The position numbers and the translations under genes were made by a program. 64,000 bases of DNA, taken from the NCBI GenBank assembly GCA_963921935.1, contig OY998176.1, positions 172,728,445-172,792,444 on the forward strand. The letters are read 5' to 3'. Source of the stretch: Galeruca laticollis. Lineage: Eukaryota > Arthropoda > Insecta > Coleoptera > Chrysomelidae. Below the pieces are notes generated by a model. It was not told the origin of the DNA. It ran no database searches and saw only the letters and a list, made by a program, of their open reading frames with translations. Shown one piece after another: positions 35,728 through 48,190 of the stretch (the first letter of the stretch is position 1; every line of letters starts with the position of its first letter).

Positions 35728-37639
35728 TGTAGGTTGTCATTACACTTTTTGTTTCCAGTGGCGTGATTAAATCCGAACAAATAACGAGTATACAGACATG
35801 CCCAGTATCGAATTTATCTAAGAATTGACTCTAAACTTCTTTAAGTATTGATCTAACACATTGAACTATTGATATACAAATATTATTCCCACGATATAAA
35901 ATATGTCAGACGTGTGCAGGTTTGATTAGCAATTGTCCACAGTACGTGGTGCTTTGGTGTTGCTAGATCCATATTTTGATGTGTGCTATTCCTTTTATAT
36001 CCATTTCCGGAAATTTAAAATAATAAAATTTGTAAAATAAGTGTCACAATGACTCGTTTTGTAGTACGAGTGCAGTTTGCGCAACGAATCGCGAATCAGT
36101 GAGCTGTGAAAATACCGAGTACTAAAAAAGTTATTTTGACAAAAGTTTTACACAATATTTTTTATAATTCGTATTTATTGAATTTTTCAAATATAATAGA
36201 ATTACAATATCCTACTAGGATGAATTATTTGAAATTTAGTTGACAATTCTGTAGATTCCTGATTGGTCAGGTCACAGCCGGATTTACTCTGCAGTATTGA
36301 GATATATTATGATGGAACAATTGTGTAAATAGTGAACAAACTTTCATTTGAGCAAATAGAGGATGATTAGTTGTTTTAAAAGGAGATTATTCATATATCC
36401 TTACGTTTTATTTATATTAAATCATGACCTGAATCATTTCCGTACTATATCTTCACACAGGTATCTCGTAATGTACCCAAAACTCGAATGTTTTGTATAC
36501 CTATGTAGTGATCCTATAAAATGAAAATAATTGACAAATCATTGATGAAGAAACGTACTTCATTTAGTAAAATTTAATATATTAATTTGCTGGCTAGAAC
36601 TATGCCAGACCATTTTATAATTTGTTGTTAAGGTTGAAGTCAAATGTCAAATAAAAATACATACATTAACCAACTGTATTGCACCAAAAAAAGGTGTTCA
36701 AAGAAATTTCATTGTGACACTGTAAACCATGTTATAATGAAGTCTCGTTTGAACGCGAAATATGTTATTAACTGATTAGATTATATAGAAATAGTATTGA
36801 AATATCCGTAATCTATGGCTAAATTGAAGCATTTGATTCTTGCTGGCGAGTTTTACTAGATGTTGTTGAGTACCGACATAGTAGTGAGTGATATATATTT
36901 TGTCAGGGCCCAAACAAGACAACCCTAAAACACCAGTGAATTTTTCTCACTGTACAAAAACAATTCCTTTTCAGAATGTCTAAAAATTGAAGAATACGGG
37001 AGTATCTGTGATTAATGCTATGTGCGCGGAAGATAGAATACAACGGTTATAAACTTGATAATTCCTGAGAATTAAGGCTTTTAGGCCGACCTAGAGCAAA
37101 GGAAAACAGCTCAAATTAGAGTATTATTAGTCAATTAGGGGAAAACTATATGGCCATAGGCTGTACTTATCTAGAGTTAAGCAAACTCTTTGTGAATCAC
37201 TTATTCTAGCATCAAGTATCTTTAAGGCTAATAGCTTGAAATCTAGACTTTTGGATGCATCGTCGTTTCAGCTGCAACAATGCGAATGTATGAATAATTA
37301 ATTGTATTGTATATTAACAATAAAAGTATTTATTATTATTATTACATGAATGCAAAAAAAATTGGAGAATTAATGCAGTGGCTGTAAGTGAGTCAACTTA
37401 AACTTCGTTCAAAGGAGAACTACTCTCAGGAGTGTGAGAGATATGGAGGAAAAGCAGAAATAAAGAATGGAGGGTGAGATATGTTAGGTATCTAGTGTGA
37501 ACTATACTCATAGAAGAGATGTCCATGTGAATTCTGTGGTATACAGGCTCCGGTAAACCTCTGTCGTAGTTCTATAACTACTAATTTGGAAGATATATCA
37601 AGAGTAATTAAAATCAAACATTTAAAAATCATAATAATG
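35728..37639. other. No gene seen; TTA microsatellite near 37316-37346
   Basis: A (TTA)n run after AATAAAAG could be a LINE tail, but no coding sequence precedes it recognisably. Confidence 0.4.
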
Positions 37640-37862
37640 TATACAGTGTGGTCCATTAGTAAACTTGGCCAATGACTTAATTTTTTTTAAATGGAATGCC
37701 ATACACTCCTAATTTTTTCGTAAAACCCAGCCAAGTCGGAGGAAACCACCCTTTTCCCAAAAGATTTGAATTTGCACATCCCTTTTTAAAAAACCGCAAC
37801 TTTATAAGAAATGAAGCTAGAGCTTTAAAAATACCTATGTACAAAGATAAATGACTGGACAA
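37640..37862 (+). repeat. Dispersed repeat, copy matching 62220-62310
   Basis: The block CCCAAAAGATTTGAATTTGC, ACATCCCTTTTTAAA and CAACTTTATAA is matched in inverted orientation at 62220-62280. The element edge ACAGTGTGGTCCATTAG near 37643 resembles the edge at 62480-62500 read in reverse. Confidence 0.5.
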
Positions 37863-38176
37863 CTAAACCTGATTTTTTAAGTAGGGTTATGTTAAGAATC
37901 TTGTTTATAAAACGCCAGCTACAACACCTGAAGATATGTAGCAGCGAATAGTACAAGCATTCAGATATATTACTCATTTTGTTCACAGAATCAAACTTTT
38001 CTTTGCGTTTGAATTGTGGACAGAGTTTAAATAAATGGTTTTTGTCAAAGAACGAGCCACGTATATGATGTGACGAGATTTGTTTTATTTCATTAGAGTT
38101 TGTTGTGTATGGTTAATTGAATATGTTTGTACTTTTCACATGTTTACTTTATTCATTTCTTCAATATAATTTTTAT

Positions 38177-39050
38177 TGTAGCGTAGCAATTAAGAATATA
38201 CTAATTTGATTTATAGTGCTTGAATAATATTAGCATTTTTATTGCTTTTATAAAATGCCGGTATCTACCGGTACTTTTGAGGTTATTTCGACATGCTCAT
38301 TCGAAGATTGGTGATAAAAGAGGAAGATTCGTAGGTTCTCGGCTATTTATTGGGTGGTAGTTTCGTGTATTTTTTAATAAGAGAGTAAGGGTGAATACTC
38401 CAAAGTTTCGTTTATTTTTTAATAAGAGAGTAAGGGCGAATACTCTAAGTTCTATAGAGTTTCGTGTATATTTCAATAAGAGCGTAAGGGTGAATACTCT
38501 AAGTTCTTTAGAGTTACGTGTATTTTGTAATAAGAGAATAAGGGTGAATACTCTAAGTCCTTCAGAGTTTTGTGTATTTTTTAAAGAGAGAGTGAGTGTG
38601 AGTCCTCTAGTTTTATGCTAGAGTCTGTATTGGAGAGTGTGTGTGAGAGAGAGAAAGAGAGATTATTGAATATTGAGAGAGTAAGTAAGAGTAAGAATGA
38701 ATTATTATTTTGTAGAGTAGTGGGGTTTGAGGTTTTTGTTTGTAAATGTGTAAGAGATGAGTTTTGTTTCATGAGAGAAAGAGATTAGAGAATCAGAGAA
38801 GAGAACGGGCCAACCGGCAGTTTTTTTCGGGCCAACTTGATTTATATACCAGCGCAATGAGCCACAGGCAGATGCTTACCCGGTCCGATTGGGGCCTAGC
38901 GACTTACGTCACGCAAAGCGTCGACTCTAGGTTAATTCAATTGTGTTACCAGTTTGTTTTAGGAGTAACGGCCCAGAAACCTCGGCCAAATATAAACAAA
39001 AAGGGGGGACCAAGTATTGTAGGGATGTAAAACTCCATGAGAGAGCATGG
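38177..39050 (-). repeat. 3' LTR of BEL/Pao element (boundary toward pol uncertain)
   Basis: The left 183 bp (38177-38360) match 45133-45316, including GGTATCTACCGGTACTTTTG. The 54-bp tandem array follows, then a segment with TATATAAATC (minus strand, near 38843-38852) which may be a TATA box. I infer that all of this is LTR because the 5' copy is truncated exactly at the start of the array. Confidence 0.5.
38361..38600. repeat. 54-bp tandem repeat in the BEL LTR, about 4 to 5 units
   Basis: Units begin at 38361 (short), 38406, 38460, 38514 and 38568, with core AATAAGAGAGTAAGGGTGAA and TACTCTAAG. A plus-strand frame of 18-residue periodicity is a by-product of the 54-bp period. Confidence 0.85.
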
Positions 39051-39605
39051 AAAGCTCATATGGATATTTGTCCGGTTTGTTGTTTTAACAGAATGGATAA
39101 TGCTGGGTAAGAAAGGCAACTTTTTTCTTCGAAGAACGTGAAAACTCCAGTGTAGCTTGCGCTACTCCCTTTATACGCGGAGAAATGAGTAAGTGATTGT
39201 GTGTAAAATTTAATGTTTGAGTAGGTTTTGTGTGAGCAATTAATGAGTGAGCAAGAGAGTATAAGTACAGGTAATGTGACCACTAATATAAGAGTAAATG
39301 TGCGGAAGACCTTCTGACTAATGACTGTCTGAAATGGGGGAGCCGGCTCTTTTGCGGACGAGAAATGGGTTAAAAAGTTTATTTTTTTTGCGGGTTGGTT
39401 ATTTATGAGTCGTAGGAGTTCGGTGTAGGTAAAGGAATGATTTTGACAATTGGTCGAGTGTAAATTACTGAAGCTGTCTTGACTTGGACTGAACAGATTC
39501 AACCGTCTTTACCCGAAGTAACGTTTATGATGCGGGCTAAAGGCCATCTTTATGGAGGGGAGTCGTCATATTTTACTAGGACCATGGTACCTATAGTGAG
39601 ATCTT

Positions 39606-40540
39606 TTAACGGGGTAGTCCGTTAGGGACGATTTTGTAATTGATTGATATAGTCGACCGACCACATTTCCAGAAGTTTTGTAGTGCATGATTACATTGTT
39701 GCCAGCATTTTAATCCATTTGTGGGGAGTGATGATACATCTTTGTCGGGTAATGACATTAGGGGTGCTCCTATAAGAAAATGACCTGGTGCTAGAGGGTG
39801 TAAATCAGTAGGGTAAGTTGAAAGGGGATGTAAGTGTCTTGAATTGAGGATAGCTTCTATCTGTGTTGAGATAGTGCTGAATTTTTCGGAAGTAAGAATA
39901 GAGTTAGAGAGTAATTCTATCAAGTGAGTTCTAACACTTTTGACTCCAGCTTCCCAAAGACCGCCCCAATGTGGGGATCTGGGGGGAATGAACTTCCATT
40001 CTATTACTGAGGTAATGAAGTTTTCGTATATGGGAGAAAAATTCCCTGTCAGGAAATGAGATATTTCTATAAGATAATTGTTAGCAGCAACAAAATTTTT
40101 ACAATTACCGCTAGATATTACATACGGGAGTCCCCGTCTAGAGGTGAATCGTTTCTATGAATCTATAAAATAATCTGTGGATAGGTCTGAGACTAATTCA
40201 AGATGAATGACTTTAGTAGCGAAACAGTTGTTGGGGCTCGTCTTAGACGAGATGATTTTATTGAAAAGGGACCGGCGAAGTCAATTCCAGTAGTCTGGAA
40301 AGGACGAGAAGGTGTTACACGACGTAAAGGTAAATCAGACAGGATTTGTTGGGCGGTTATGACCTTGAACCTGTGACGCAATATACTTTTATTTATGATA
40401 CGTTTGATTTCTCGCAAGCAGTCGATGGGCCAGAATTTTAAACTGATATTTGCTAGCACATTTTGAGGACCTATGTGTCCCAAGCGTTTGTGTTCTCTTT
40501 GTAAGACCAAAGTTGTGAAGTAACAATGAGCGGGCAACAA
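39606..40540 (-). pseudogene. BEL/Pao integrase (broken)
   Basis: The N-terminal part (40540-40193) has HKRLGHIGPQNVLANI and the TTGIDFAGPF entry into the catalytic core, whose D is present. The C-terminal part (39923-39606) has EAILNSRHLHPLS and LAPGHFLIGAPL, hallmarks of BEL integrase. The two lie in different frames, and the middle of the catalytic core is damaged by stops. Confidence 0.8.
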
Positions 40541-40846
40541 TATAGGGTGTTTTTGTTCATAGGAAACAAGGGAATGAGAGAGTCTTTCTCTAATAAGGTT
40601 GTCGTTGTCTATAAAAAGATTTAATGATACAAGTAATGATACGTCTAAAGGTTGCTGATTCTTTCATAATGCGCGAAAAAGATTTGGAAAATTGTTTATC
40701 TGTATTTGCCGTGCAAGGAAAAGTGATGCGGTATCTAGAAAAAGTTTTCTGACTGGTGTCTGGATGGCGTAAGGTTTCTACGAATTTGTGTATGTATGCA
40801 ATTTTTCTGATTAATTTAGTTAGGGATGATGAACCGTTTATTAAAT

Positions 40847-41372
40847 TTATAAAAGGATTTGATGGTATTGTTGTCGTGACGAGTGACTTTCTATTCTCAT
40901 CAGGGAGATCGGATAAACAAGAAAAGGTGTCGTGACGTGCCTTGGGAAGATTCCCATAGAAATGGTGGACCAGTTGGTACTAGGAAAGTCTTTGGGCTGA
41001 TCCCTTGTTAGGATGTCTGCCGGGTTAAGGTGAGATCTGATGTGTCTCCAAGTAGCTGAATGGGTTGCTTGTTGAATTTGAGTAACTCTGTTGCAGACAA
41101 AAACTGTCCATCGTGTGGGAATACTTGTAATCCAGGAAAGAACGAATTGAGAATCCGACCATAAGATTAACGAAAAGATTTTCAATTGTCGTTTGAGAAT
41201 GTTTCGTAAGCGTTAATAAAGTTTTGATAAGAAAACCACGGTACACAATACTAATTTGGGAACTGTGAGTGGTTTGTTGAGTGGTGATACGCAAGATTTG
41301 GAAATGATAAGTTGAGACGGAGTAGAATAATCGGTGTAAATTGCGTAAGTAAAAGTAGCCTCCATAGGCCAA
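40847..41372 (-). pseudogene. BEL/Pao RNase H region (broken)
   Basis: LWSDSQFVLSWI carries the RNase H catalytic D, followed by RWTVFVCNRVTQIQ, WRHIRSHLNPADILTRDQP and the W-rich tail, a typical Pao RNase H layout. An overlapping frame upstream (41372-41025) continues toward RT. Confidence 0.75.
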
Positions 41373-42645
41373 TGAGCTGGCGTCACAGAAGCCGTGGAGT
41401 TCTAAATGTTATATTTGTTTATTTATAAAAATGTGTCTTTCCACAAAGTCATGCCATTTCTTCATGAGTGAGCTGTCTGTGATGGGATCGTCCCATGTGA
41501 TTCTAAGTAACCAAATATGTTGCATTATTAATTTTCCTTGGACAACTACAGAGTTAACAAGGCCTCACGGTTCAAAGCATTGATATATCATAGATAACAT
41601 TAGTCTTTTCGTTTATTGGTGATCAAATGAGGAGGGGGGTCATATTTGTAAAGTGTCTGTTTTAGGATTCCTAAAGGGTTATCGTCTAAATTTAGATTTT
41701 TCTCAGATGGAGTGTCACATAAATGTGTGGCATACTTTATGAATTTTAAAACCTGATTGTTATTGAATGTTTTTTAAGTTATGATGGACTCGAATAAGGT
41801 GGTCTAAGGAATTTGCTCCTGTCAGGATATCATCGACATATGTTTGTGATAAAAGTGTAATTTGAACATCTGGATGTTGAGGACTTCTTAAAGCTTCTTT
41901 TAACGTACGACAAGCTAAAAAAGGTGCACTGGTTTACCCAAAGGATACTGTATTGAGTTTAATGCAAATGAAAGGGTCTGATGGAGAGTCTCTCCATAGA
42001 GCGTTCTGTAAAAAGCGGAAGAGTTCGGTTAGTTCTATTTGACGATTTATTTTGGAGATATCAGCTGTGAGAGAATATTTCAAATTTCGGATTCATATTA
42101 AAATATCAAGTAATTCTGGCTGAACACTGGGTCCTTTTAATGAGATGTCGTTTAGAGATATTTGAGAAGAAGATTTGGCTGAATAATCAAAAACTATTCT
42201 GACTTTGGTAGTTGAACTACTTTCCTTAAAAACACAAAGATTTGTGACAAAATATTTGTGATCTAATAATGGTGTTTGTAATGTAAGAGGGACACCTTCT
42301 CCGTGATTTGAATGTATGTATTCAAATAAGATATTCTTATATTGTTCTTTAAGTTGAGGTTTTTGAAATTCGTTTCTCTAGGGATATAAATCTGTGTTTA
42401 GTTACAAGGAAGGAATCTCCCAATTATTTTTGAGCAGAGTCATGAGTAAGAGGCAAGTCTACTTTAAAGCGTCCTTCAGGAAGAGTTTGTAAAAATGAGG
42501 TGAATATTGTTTCTGCTTTGAGGTCGGCTTTAGACAATTGAACGGGTATTATGGATTCCTCTTGATTCCAAAAATTTTCTAACAACGTGTCTACTGTGGG
42601 TATTTGTGGTGGTTCATTTACTATGGAGTGAAAAGAATGGGTCAT
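41373..42645 (-). pseudogene. BEL/Pao reverse transcriptase (broken)
   Basis: The catalytic box YVDDIL is readable at 41823-41840 on the minus strand. The upstream frame (42645-42424) has TLLENFWNQEESIIP and FLQTLPEGRFKVDLPL, the pre-RT segment of BEL elements. Many frame changes lie between. Confidence 0.75.
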
Positions 42646-42764
42646 AGCGACGACCGGAGTGTCATTTCTGATGAAAGCAGGGGGGACAGTGCCTGATATT
42701 ATCTAGCCAAGATAAGGGTAGGTAGATTTTTTCCTAATTTGCGAATGACTAGTTTAAGTAATGT

Positions 42765-43130
42765 TTAATAAGTATCAGCTCCCAGTAAAACATCTATGTG
42801 GGAAGGGGTTCCAAGAGATTGATTAGCTAAAGAGGATAAAAGATGAGGTGGTATGTCTAATGATTTCATATAAATCATGATTTGAGGAAGGGATTTTGAA
42901 ATTTGCTCAACGACAGCACAAGTGGTTTCGAAACATGAAGATTCATCAGTGGCAAAATAGAATGTGAGGTCAAACATAAAGTCAATACTTTGATTATTAT
43001 TACGAATACCAGATACGCATAAGGATTGTTTTGACTGCCTGGGCATAGAAGGGCTCAAGCTTTATTTGCAGGGCCTGATTAAGGGTAAATTGAAATATTA
43101 GCTGTGGCGAGAAGCACATGGCTTCCAGCT
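42765..43130 (-). pseudogene. BEL/Pao protease region (broken)
   Basis: Ends with SLGTPSHIDVLLGADTY, the usual C-terminal marker of BEL protease. Upstream, one frame reads ALLCPGSQ where ALLDSGSQ is expected, so the catalytic aspartate is lost, and it is joined to gag across a stop. Confidence 0.7.
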
Positions 43131-44606
43131 AGATTGAGCATTGTTAAATTTGGGAGAGGATTTGAATTATTCTCTTCTTGTGGAGTGAAATAATCGGTTT
43201 TAGATGCGGAGGGAGTGTTATGGATTATTTCTATTTGATTTTCTGGATAAGAATTAGATTGGGTATGTTGTTCTGAAGATGCATGATGTAACTGAGTAGA
43301 ATTTCGGTTGAAGGATCTCGTATTAGAATTTTGTTTGGGAGGAGGATTGTTTAAGTGAAGCAGTGTGTGATGCCTTTTTTGGAATATGGAACATGATTTA
43401 ACAGATACACAATTAAGGATTGTGTGTTTGGAACCTAGACACTCGATGCACATTTTATTTTTTCTAACATATTTATTTCTATCAGGTATGAGAAGCGTTT
43501 CAGATTGGGAGCAAATGTAAATTTTGTGACCTATTTTCTTACAGAAGGAGCATGTTGGCAAGTAATTGGAGTTATGAGCTACACTCGAAGAAGGTTTGTT
43601 ACGTTGACTATTGTTGCGTGGTGAGTTGGGTGAGGTTTGATCACGAAGTGAGTGTTGATTTGTGAATAACGTTACACTGTTGTGTGGTGTGGTCACATTA
43701 GAAGACTGACTACGATGCGGATGGGATGAATTAGGTTTAGAATCTTGGGTGAGCAAGTTCCCCAAAACAGTACATTTTTTCTCTAAGAAGCCAAAAAAGT
43801 TATCGCTAGTGATTAGATTTTGAACAATCTCTCTTCCTTCAAGAGATCTTTTAGTGCCATAGTGTAAGTTAGTTTTTAAAATATGAACAATTAAATCATC
43901 AAATAAATCTTCCTTACTGATATTTAAATTTAATAATGATTTTACTATTGCTCTAGCTTCAAACGTAAATGTTCGTAATTACTGTGCAGTACATTTTGAC
44001 ACATTAGTACAAGATGTTAAACGGTTGAAACGGGAAGTAACAACTTGCCTTATGTCATTGTATTTGGAATTTAACAAGTTTAAAGCTATATCGAAATTAT
44101 TTTCATTAACTGGTAACAGAGGGTCACCTCGCAAGTATGATTTTGAATAATAGAATTATCCAGTTTTAGATGTCAGTCTGGTATTATTTACTACTAATGC
44201 ATTGAATAAATCTATGAAAGCAGTATATTTTGTAATGTCTCTGGCAGAAAGTTGGTATCTGTATCGCAGATAATCGAATATGAGTTCCACTCTGCGTTTG
44301 TAAATTTGATTGAGCAGTTTGAATGTATTTTGAATTAAATTTTTCATAAGCATTTTGTAATCAACAATTTAATGAGTAATATTTTTCATCGATTTGGCTT
44401 GTGTTATCGAATTCTTGTTCGGAATCTACTGCTATAGTTTCTATCTGATCTTGAATCTCAGAGTATTTGGAATAATATTTATCTAAATTGTCTTCTCATG
44501 ATTCAAAAGCATACTAGTCTGACTCTTTCAGGTTGCTATGGAACCAGTTATAAATGCGAGTAATTGCTGCCTCACAACTGGCGTGTTGTGTTTTTATTGT
44601 ATCCAT
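43079..44606 (-). pseudogene. BEL/Pao gag (broken)
   Basis: A start-like ATG at 44606 reads DTIKTQHASCEAAITRIYNW, an N-terminal BEL gag pattern. The C-terminal frame (43765-43079) has a CCHC knuckle CSFCKKIGHKIYIC, a second cysteine cluster MCIECLGSKHTILNC and KRHHTLLHL, diagnostic of BEL gag. Frames are interrupted between 43770 and 44550. Confidence 0.8.
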
Positions 44607-45132
44607 TTTTATATGATACATTAATTATTAAAGCTATTTATATAACATAAAATACAAAGTTGCTTCAATTTAATGCAAGATACGAATCAAATGTATTATT
44701 ATAATTGAATTATGCACAAAAGATAGCAGTTATGCCCCACATCAACTTAACAAAAAAATATTTATAATTTTGCAAACAGAAGTGGCTTTTAAGTATCTAC
44801 AAATGTTTGCAATATGCAAATGTCGAACAAACAATTCATAATGAAAAGTATTTGTAAGTATTTGAATAATATTGCGTAATATAAATATGATTGTTTTACA
44901 AAATTAATATTAAATATTCAAAAACTAAATTATGAATTGTAATAAATGTTTAATATATTTAAGGATTGAATTGTGTCACACACTGTATGCACATAGTTTG
45001 ATAATCAAATATGGGAAATTTATTATCAATCACTTGGTTAAAACAATAAATATCTTGTATCAGTCTATTTCTCCCTGAATGCCGGCGTCGTCTGCTAGGG
45101 TGGTTATCTGATGGATGATATGTTGTTTTTAT

Positions 45133-45316
45133 TGTTGCATAGCAATTAAGAATTTACCGATTTTATTTATGTAGTCTAAATGATATCAGCATTTTTATTT
45201 CCTTTATAAAACGCTGGTATCTACCGGTACTTTTGAGGTTATTTCGACATGCTCATTCGAAGATTGATTATGAATGAGGAAGATTCGTAGGTTTTCGGCT
45301 ATTTATCGGGTGGTAG
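45133..45316 (-). repeat. 5' LTR remnant of BEL/Pao element
   Basis: Matches 38177-38360 (about 85% by eye). The match ends at GGGTGGTAG, so U3 and R of this LTR are gone and unrelated sequence (45317-45517) follows. Confidence 0.65.
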
Positions 45317-45521
45317 AACTTTCGAGAAGGAAGTTAGGAAGGGGGTGTAGAGTGAAGAATTGCTAAATGATCCTACGTGACTTCTGACACGCTTCGTTGG
45401 ATTAAACGGTTATTTTAAGACATAACAAGATAAGTTTTTATTTATTCTCGACTAGAAAGTTATATGATGATTTTTTTAAAAAATGTTAAAATTGATATTT
45501 GTGTAGAGAATGGATTAATGA

Positions 45522-45713
45522 TGTTACTCCTGTTGAATGTTGGATAGAAATATTTTTTTTTAACTTTTATGCCCAATTACTCCTCAGGGAAGGTTACATA
45601 CAGTTATTTGAGGCTACTAATAAAACAATACGGTTTGGTTGTTTAGCTATATTTGGTTCTCACTTCCATATAATAATAGCAAGGTATTGCGGGTGGCGGC
45701 ACTTGTGGCGCGA
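45522..45713 (-). repeat. Terminal piece of the gypsy 3' LTR
   Basis: About 192 bp matching 59423-59613, the LTR tip beginning TGTTACTCCTG. The match starts exactly at the LTR end and stops at GTGGCGCGA. Confidence 0.8.
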
Positions 45714-45896
45714 GTTGAGATACGACAATGGCTGACCCATGTAAAATATTAGCTTACGTTGTATTTCTTTTAAAACTTATATACATGAATAATGATGTAA
45801 TAAAGAAAGAGATTGTTTGTAACTTTCATAGAATAAATGTCTTAAATAGTAAATTTTTGTTTTTAAAAAGTATTTTTCGAAGTGAAGAAATATAAT

Positions 45897-45914
45897 TGGC
45901 GCAGTCGGTAGGAT
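45897..45914 (+). other. tRNA primer-binding site (serine-type)
   Basis: TGGCGCAGTCGGTAGGAT is the primer-binding sequence used by the 17.6/297 group of insect retroelements. It follows directly on the presumed LTR end ATAAT. Confidence 0.8.
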
Positions 45915-46304
45915 TTTCGGAGTTTTTAACGTATAGTACGTGAGCTTTCGTATCAACGATTTACCGAAAATTTCGAACTTCAGTGACCGGTTTCAATCGA
46001 GTGAATATCGAACTTTGAACTATTTGACTTGTTCGAGCGAATATCGAATACAATCCGATAGTTCTGAACCGATCAATCGTCAACTTCGAAGAAGAAAAGA
46101 AAAACGAAGATTACATCTTGGGTTTGGTCTAACATCGATCGAATCTATAAGAATTAGAAATAAGTTAGAAGTAAGAAGATCTTGGGTTTGGTACCGCATC
46201 GACTGAACCTAGAAGAACTAGAATTAAGCTAGAAATAAGAAGATGATCAAAGTTTTCCTCTTGTAAGTACTTTTCTTTCATTAATTTCCTTTCGATAGTA
46301 ATTT

Positions 46305-47756
46305 ATGAGTGATATAGATATTAGTACTTTAGAAATATTATTAGAAAAAAGTTTAACATTAAGCGAACCAGATAGTCCTATAGAAAACAGTTTAAATAAT
46401 ACTCCTTCAGTGAATTATCAATTACTAAAATTATATTTAGATTCTATTCCTTATTATGATGGAAACCCTCATACTTTAACAATATTTATTGGAAATTGTG
46501 AAAGTTTAATATCAGTATTTGCTAGTGAAACTGACATAGCTTCAAAAACATTTCTATTAAAAGCTATCTTGGGCAAACTCGCAGGACGTGCACAAATATT
46601 AATTGGTTCTAGAATAGAGTTAAAAACATTGAAGGATGTTGAAGATGCTTTAAATTTAAGTTTTGGCGATCAACGTAATATTGATTGTCTTATTCAAGAT
46701 TTAATTAATTTAAAACCATTTAGAAATGAATCACCCTATAACTTTGGCATGCGTTGTCAAGACGCTCGTAGTTTAATTATTTCAGAATTAAATTCGTTTA
46801 GTAATATTAGTGATATTGAACGGAGACTTCAACTTGAAAATTATAATAATTTGGCTTTAAAAACCTATATACGAGGTTTACCTTTACCTATTCAAACAAA
46901 TGTTAGATTAAGAGTACCTGATAGTTTAGAAAAAGCAATGAGCTTAGTTATTGAGGAAGAAAACTTTATGTATTCTACTCAAAGAAGTAATCAATTAAAC
47001 TCAAACACTACTTTTAGACCTAGTTTGAGAATTACACCAGCTAAAAATCCTAATTATAGACAACCAACACCTAACTTCTCATCAAATTTCGGAAATAATC
47101 AATCATTTCACACAGTTTTTCGACAAAACTCAACACCTCTTATGAATTCATCACAGTTCAGACCAAATTTCCAACCAAATAACAATTCTTATAATTGGCG
47201 TCCCAATAACAATTTTTCAGCCCAGCGTTCTCAAATTTTTCAAAACCAAAACAATCGCCCAACTTTTCAAAATCAAAATCATCACCCCATTTTTCAAAAC
47301 CAAAATCGTCAAACAATATTCCAGAATCAAAATCATCAACCAGTTTCTCAAAATAATTCAAGACAAATTAATTCACCTAATAATTCCCAAAACTATAAAC
47401 CAGAACTCATGGACACATCTTCTGGCAATACAAGATTCCAGCCTAAACAACAAAAATATATTTCTAACGAACATTATAATCAAACCATTAGTGATCCAAA
47501 TCAAAATCAACAATTAAATAATAATCAAACTGAAAATTTATTTGAATATCAAAATGAGTTCCCAACAGAATCTCTAGAAAACATTGACCCATATTTATCT
47601 GAACTTGAAACTAAATATTCTTACGATTATAATAATTATCTCTCTACACATGTTAACAATGATGTAACAGACAACCAGGATATTTTCTCATGTAACAATC
47701 CTCAAAATGCAACTCAGGATTTTACTCACATCCCATATCCACACAACCAGACGTAA
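46305..47756 (+). CDS. Errantivirus-like gag (intact frame)
   Basis: The 483-codon frame has the capsid-like start IPYYDGNPHTLTIFIGNCES, a helix-rich middle with KAILGKLAGRAQILIG and LQDLINLKPFRNESPYNFG-like sequence (read IQDLINLKPF), and a long Asn/Gln-rich C-terminus with five imperfect FQNQN repeats around residues 308-350. No CCHC knuckle is present, as in several insect errantivirus-type gags. The ATG at 46305 lies about 390 bp after the primer site, a normal leader length. It is the only intact gag frame in the window. It has no visible promoter of its own beyond the short putative LTR. Confidence 0.8.
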   Translation: MSDIDISTLEILLEKSLTLSEPDSPIENSLNNTPSVNYQLLKLYLDSIPYYDGNPHTLTIFIGNCESLISVFASETDIASKTFLLKAILGKLAGRAQILIGSRIELKTLKDVEDALNLSFGDQRNIDCLIQDLINLKPFRNESPYNFGMRCQDARSLIISELNSFSNISDIERRLQLENYNNLALKTYIRGLPLPIQTNVRLRVPDSLEKAMSLVIEEENFMYSTQRSNQLNSNTTFRPSLRITPAKNPNYRQPTPNFSSNFGNNQSFHTVFRQNSTPLMNSSQFRPNFQPNNNSYNWRPNNNFSAQRSQIFQNQNNRPTFQNQNHHPIFQNQNRQTIFQNQNHQPVSQNNSRQINSPNNSQNYKPELMDTSSGNTRFQPKQQKYISNEHYNQTISDPNQNQQLNNNQTENLFEYQNEFPTESLENIDPYLSELETKYSYDYNNYLSTHVNNDVTDNQDIFSCNNPQNATQDFTHIPYPHNQT

Positions 47757-47935
47757 TATTAGTAAACGCTTTAAAAGCAAATTTACCTTATATCAAAATT
47801 CAAGAAATAAATGCAAACTTCCTAGTCGACACCGGCAGTTCTAAGTCTCTGATAAATCCCGATTTAGGTTGCAAATTTTATAAACACTGTCCCAGATATG
47901 AGGACGCCCGAGTGAAAACAATATACCAAGCACAT
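47750..47935 (+). pseudogene. Aspartic protease start of the errantivirus-like pol (truncated)
   Basis: In the -1 frame overlapping the gag stop the sequence reads DVILVNALKANLPYIKI then NANFLVDTGSSKSLINP, with the DTG catalytic triplet. It ends in a stop after VKTIYQAH. The -1 overlap fits the frameshift expression of gag-pol in this group. Nothing of RT follows. Confidence 0.75.
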
Positions 47936-48190
47936 TGAAATCGGTATTAGGACAAAACTGTGACATAAATGTATTAGTTCGATATCTTACTGAAATTAAT
48001 GTAATCAAAACCTTGTAAAATATAATCTTTGTCGCTAATAACCGACATGGTTGATGCGTTAATAAAAATGGAATTAAAAAAAAAATTTACACAAAAGTAC
48101 TGTTTTTCAATGGTGGACATTAAATAATAATTGAAAAACTCACAAAACAAACAAATATTTCTGGGAAAGGTCGAAATCATTATTTTTATA

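Larger units (their letters stand above)
38177..45316 (-). mobile_element. BEL/Pao LTR retrotransposon (decayed)
   Basis: Minus-strand order gag, protease, RT, RNase H, integrase, with LTR sequence at both ends. The left (3') LTR is long and the right (5') LTR keeps only its U5-side part. Multiple stops and frame changes throughout pol make it inactive. Confidence 0.8.
45713..47935 (+). mobile_element. Errantivirus-like LTR element fragment inside the gypsy LTR
   Basis: Contains a possible LTR (45713 AGTTGAGATACG to about 45896, with AATAAA near 45791), a primer site TGGCGCAGTCGG at 45897, an intact gag and the start of protease. RT, integrase, env and the second LTR are absent, so it is truncated near 47935. 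The AGT start directly after GCGCG fits errantiviral insertion habits but is unproven. Confidence 0.6.

Noticed and set aside
38391..38621. Plus-strand 76-codon repeat protein
   Set aside because: Arises from the 54-bp period of the LTR array; no start context or homologous domain.
39056..39502. 148-codon minus-strand frame after BEL integrase
   Set aside because: Lies at the pol/LTR border with no recognisable domain; a chance frame or decayed LTR-proximal sequence.
47158..47361. Minus-strand FEKLGDDF-type repeat frame
   Set aside because: It is the reverse of the Asn/Gln-rich repeats of the plus-strand gag.
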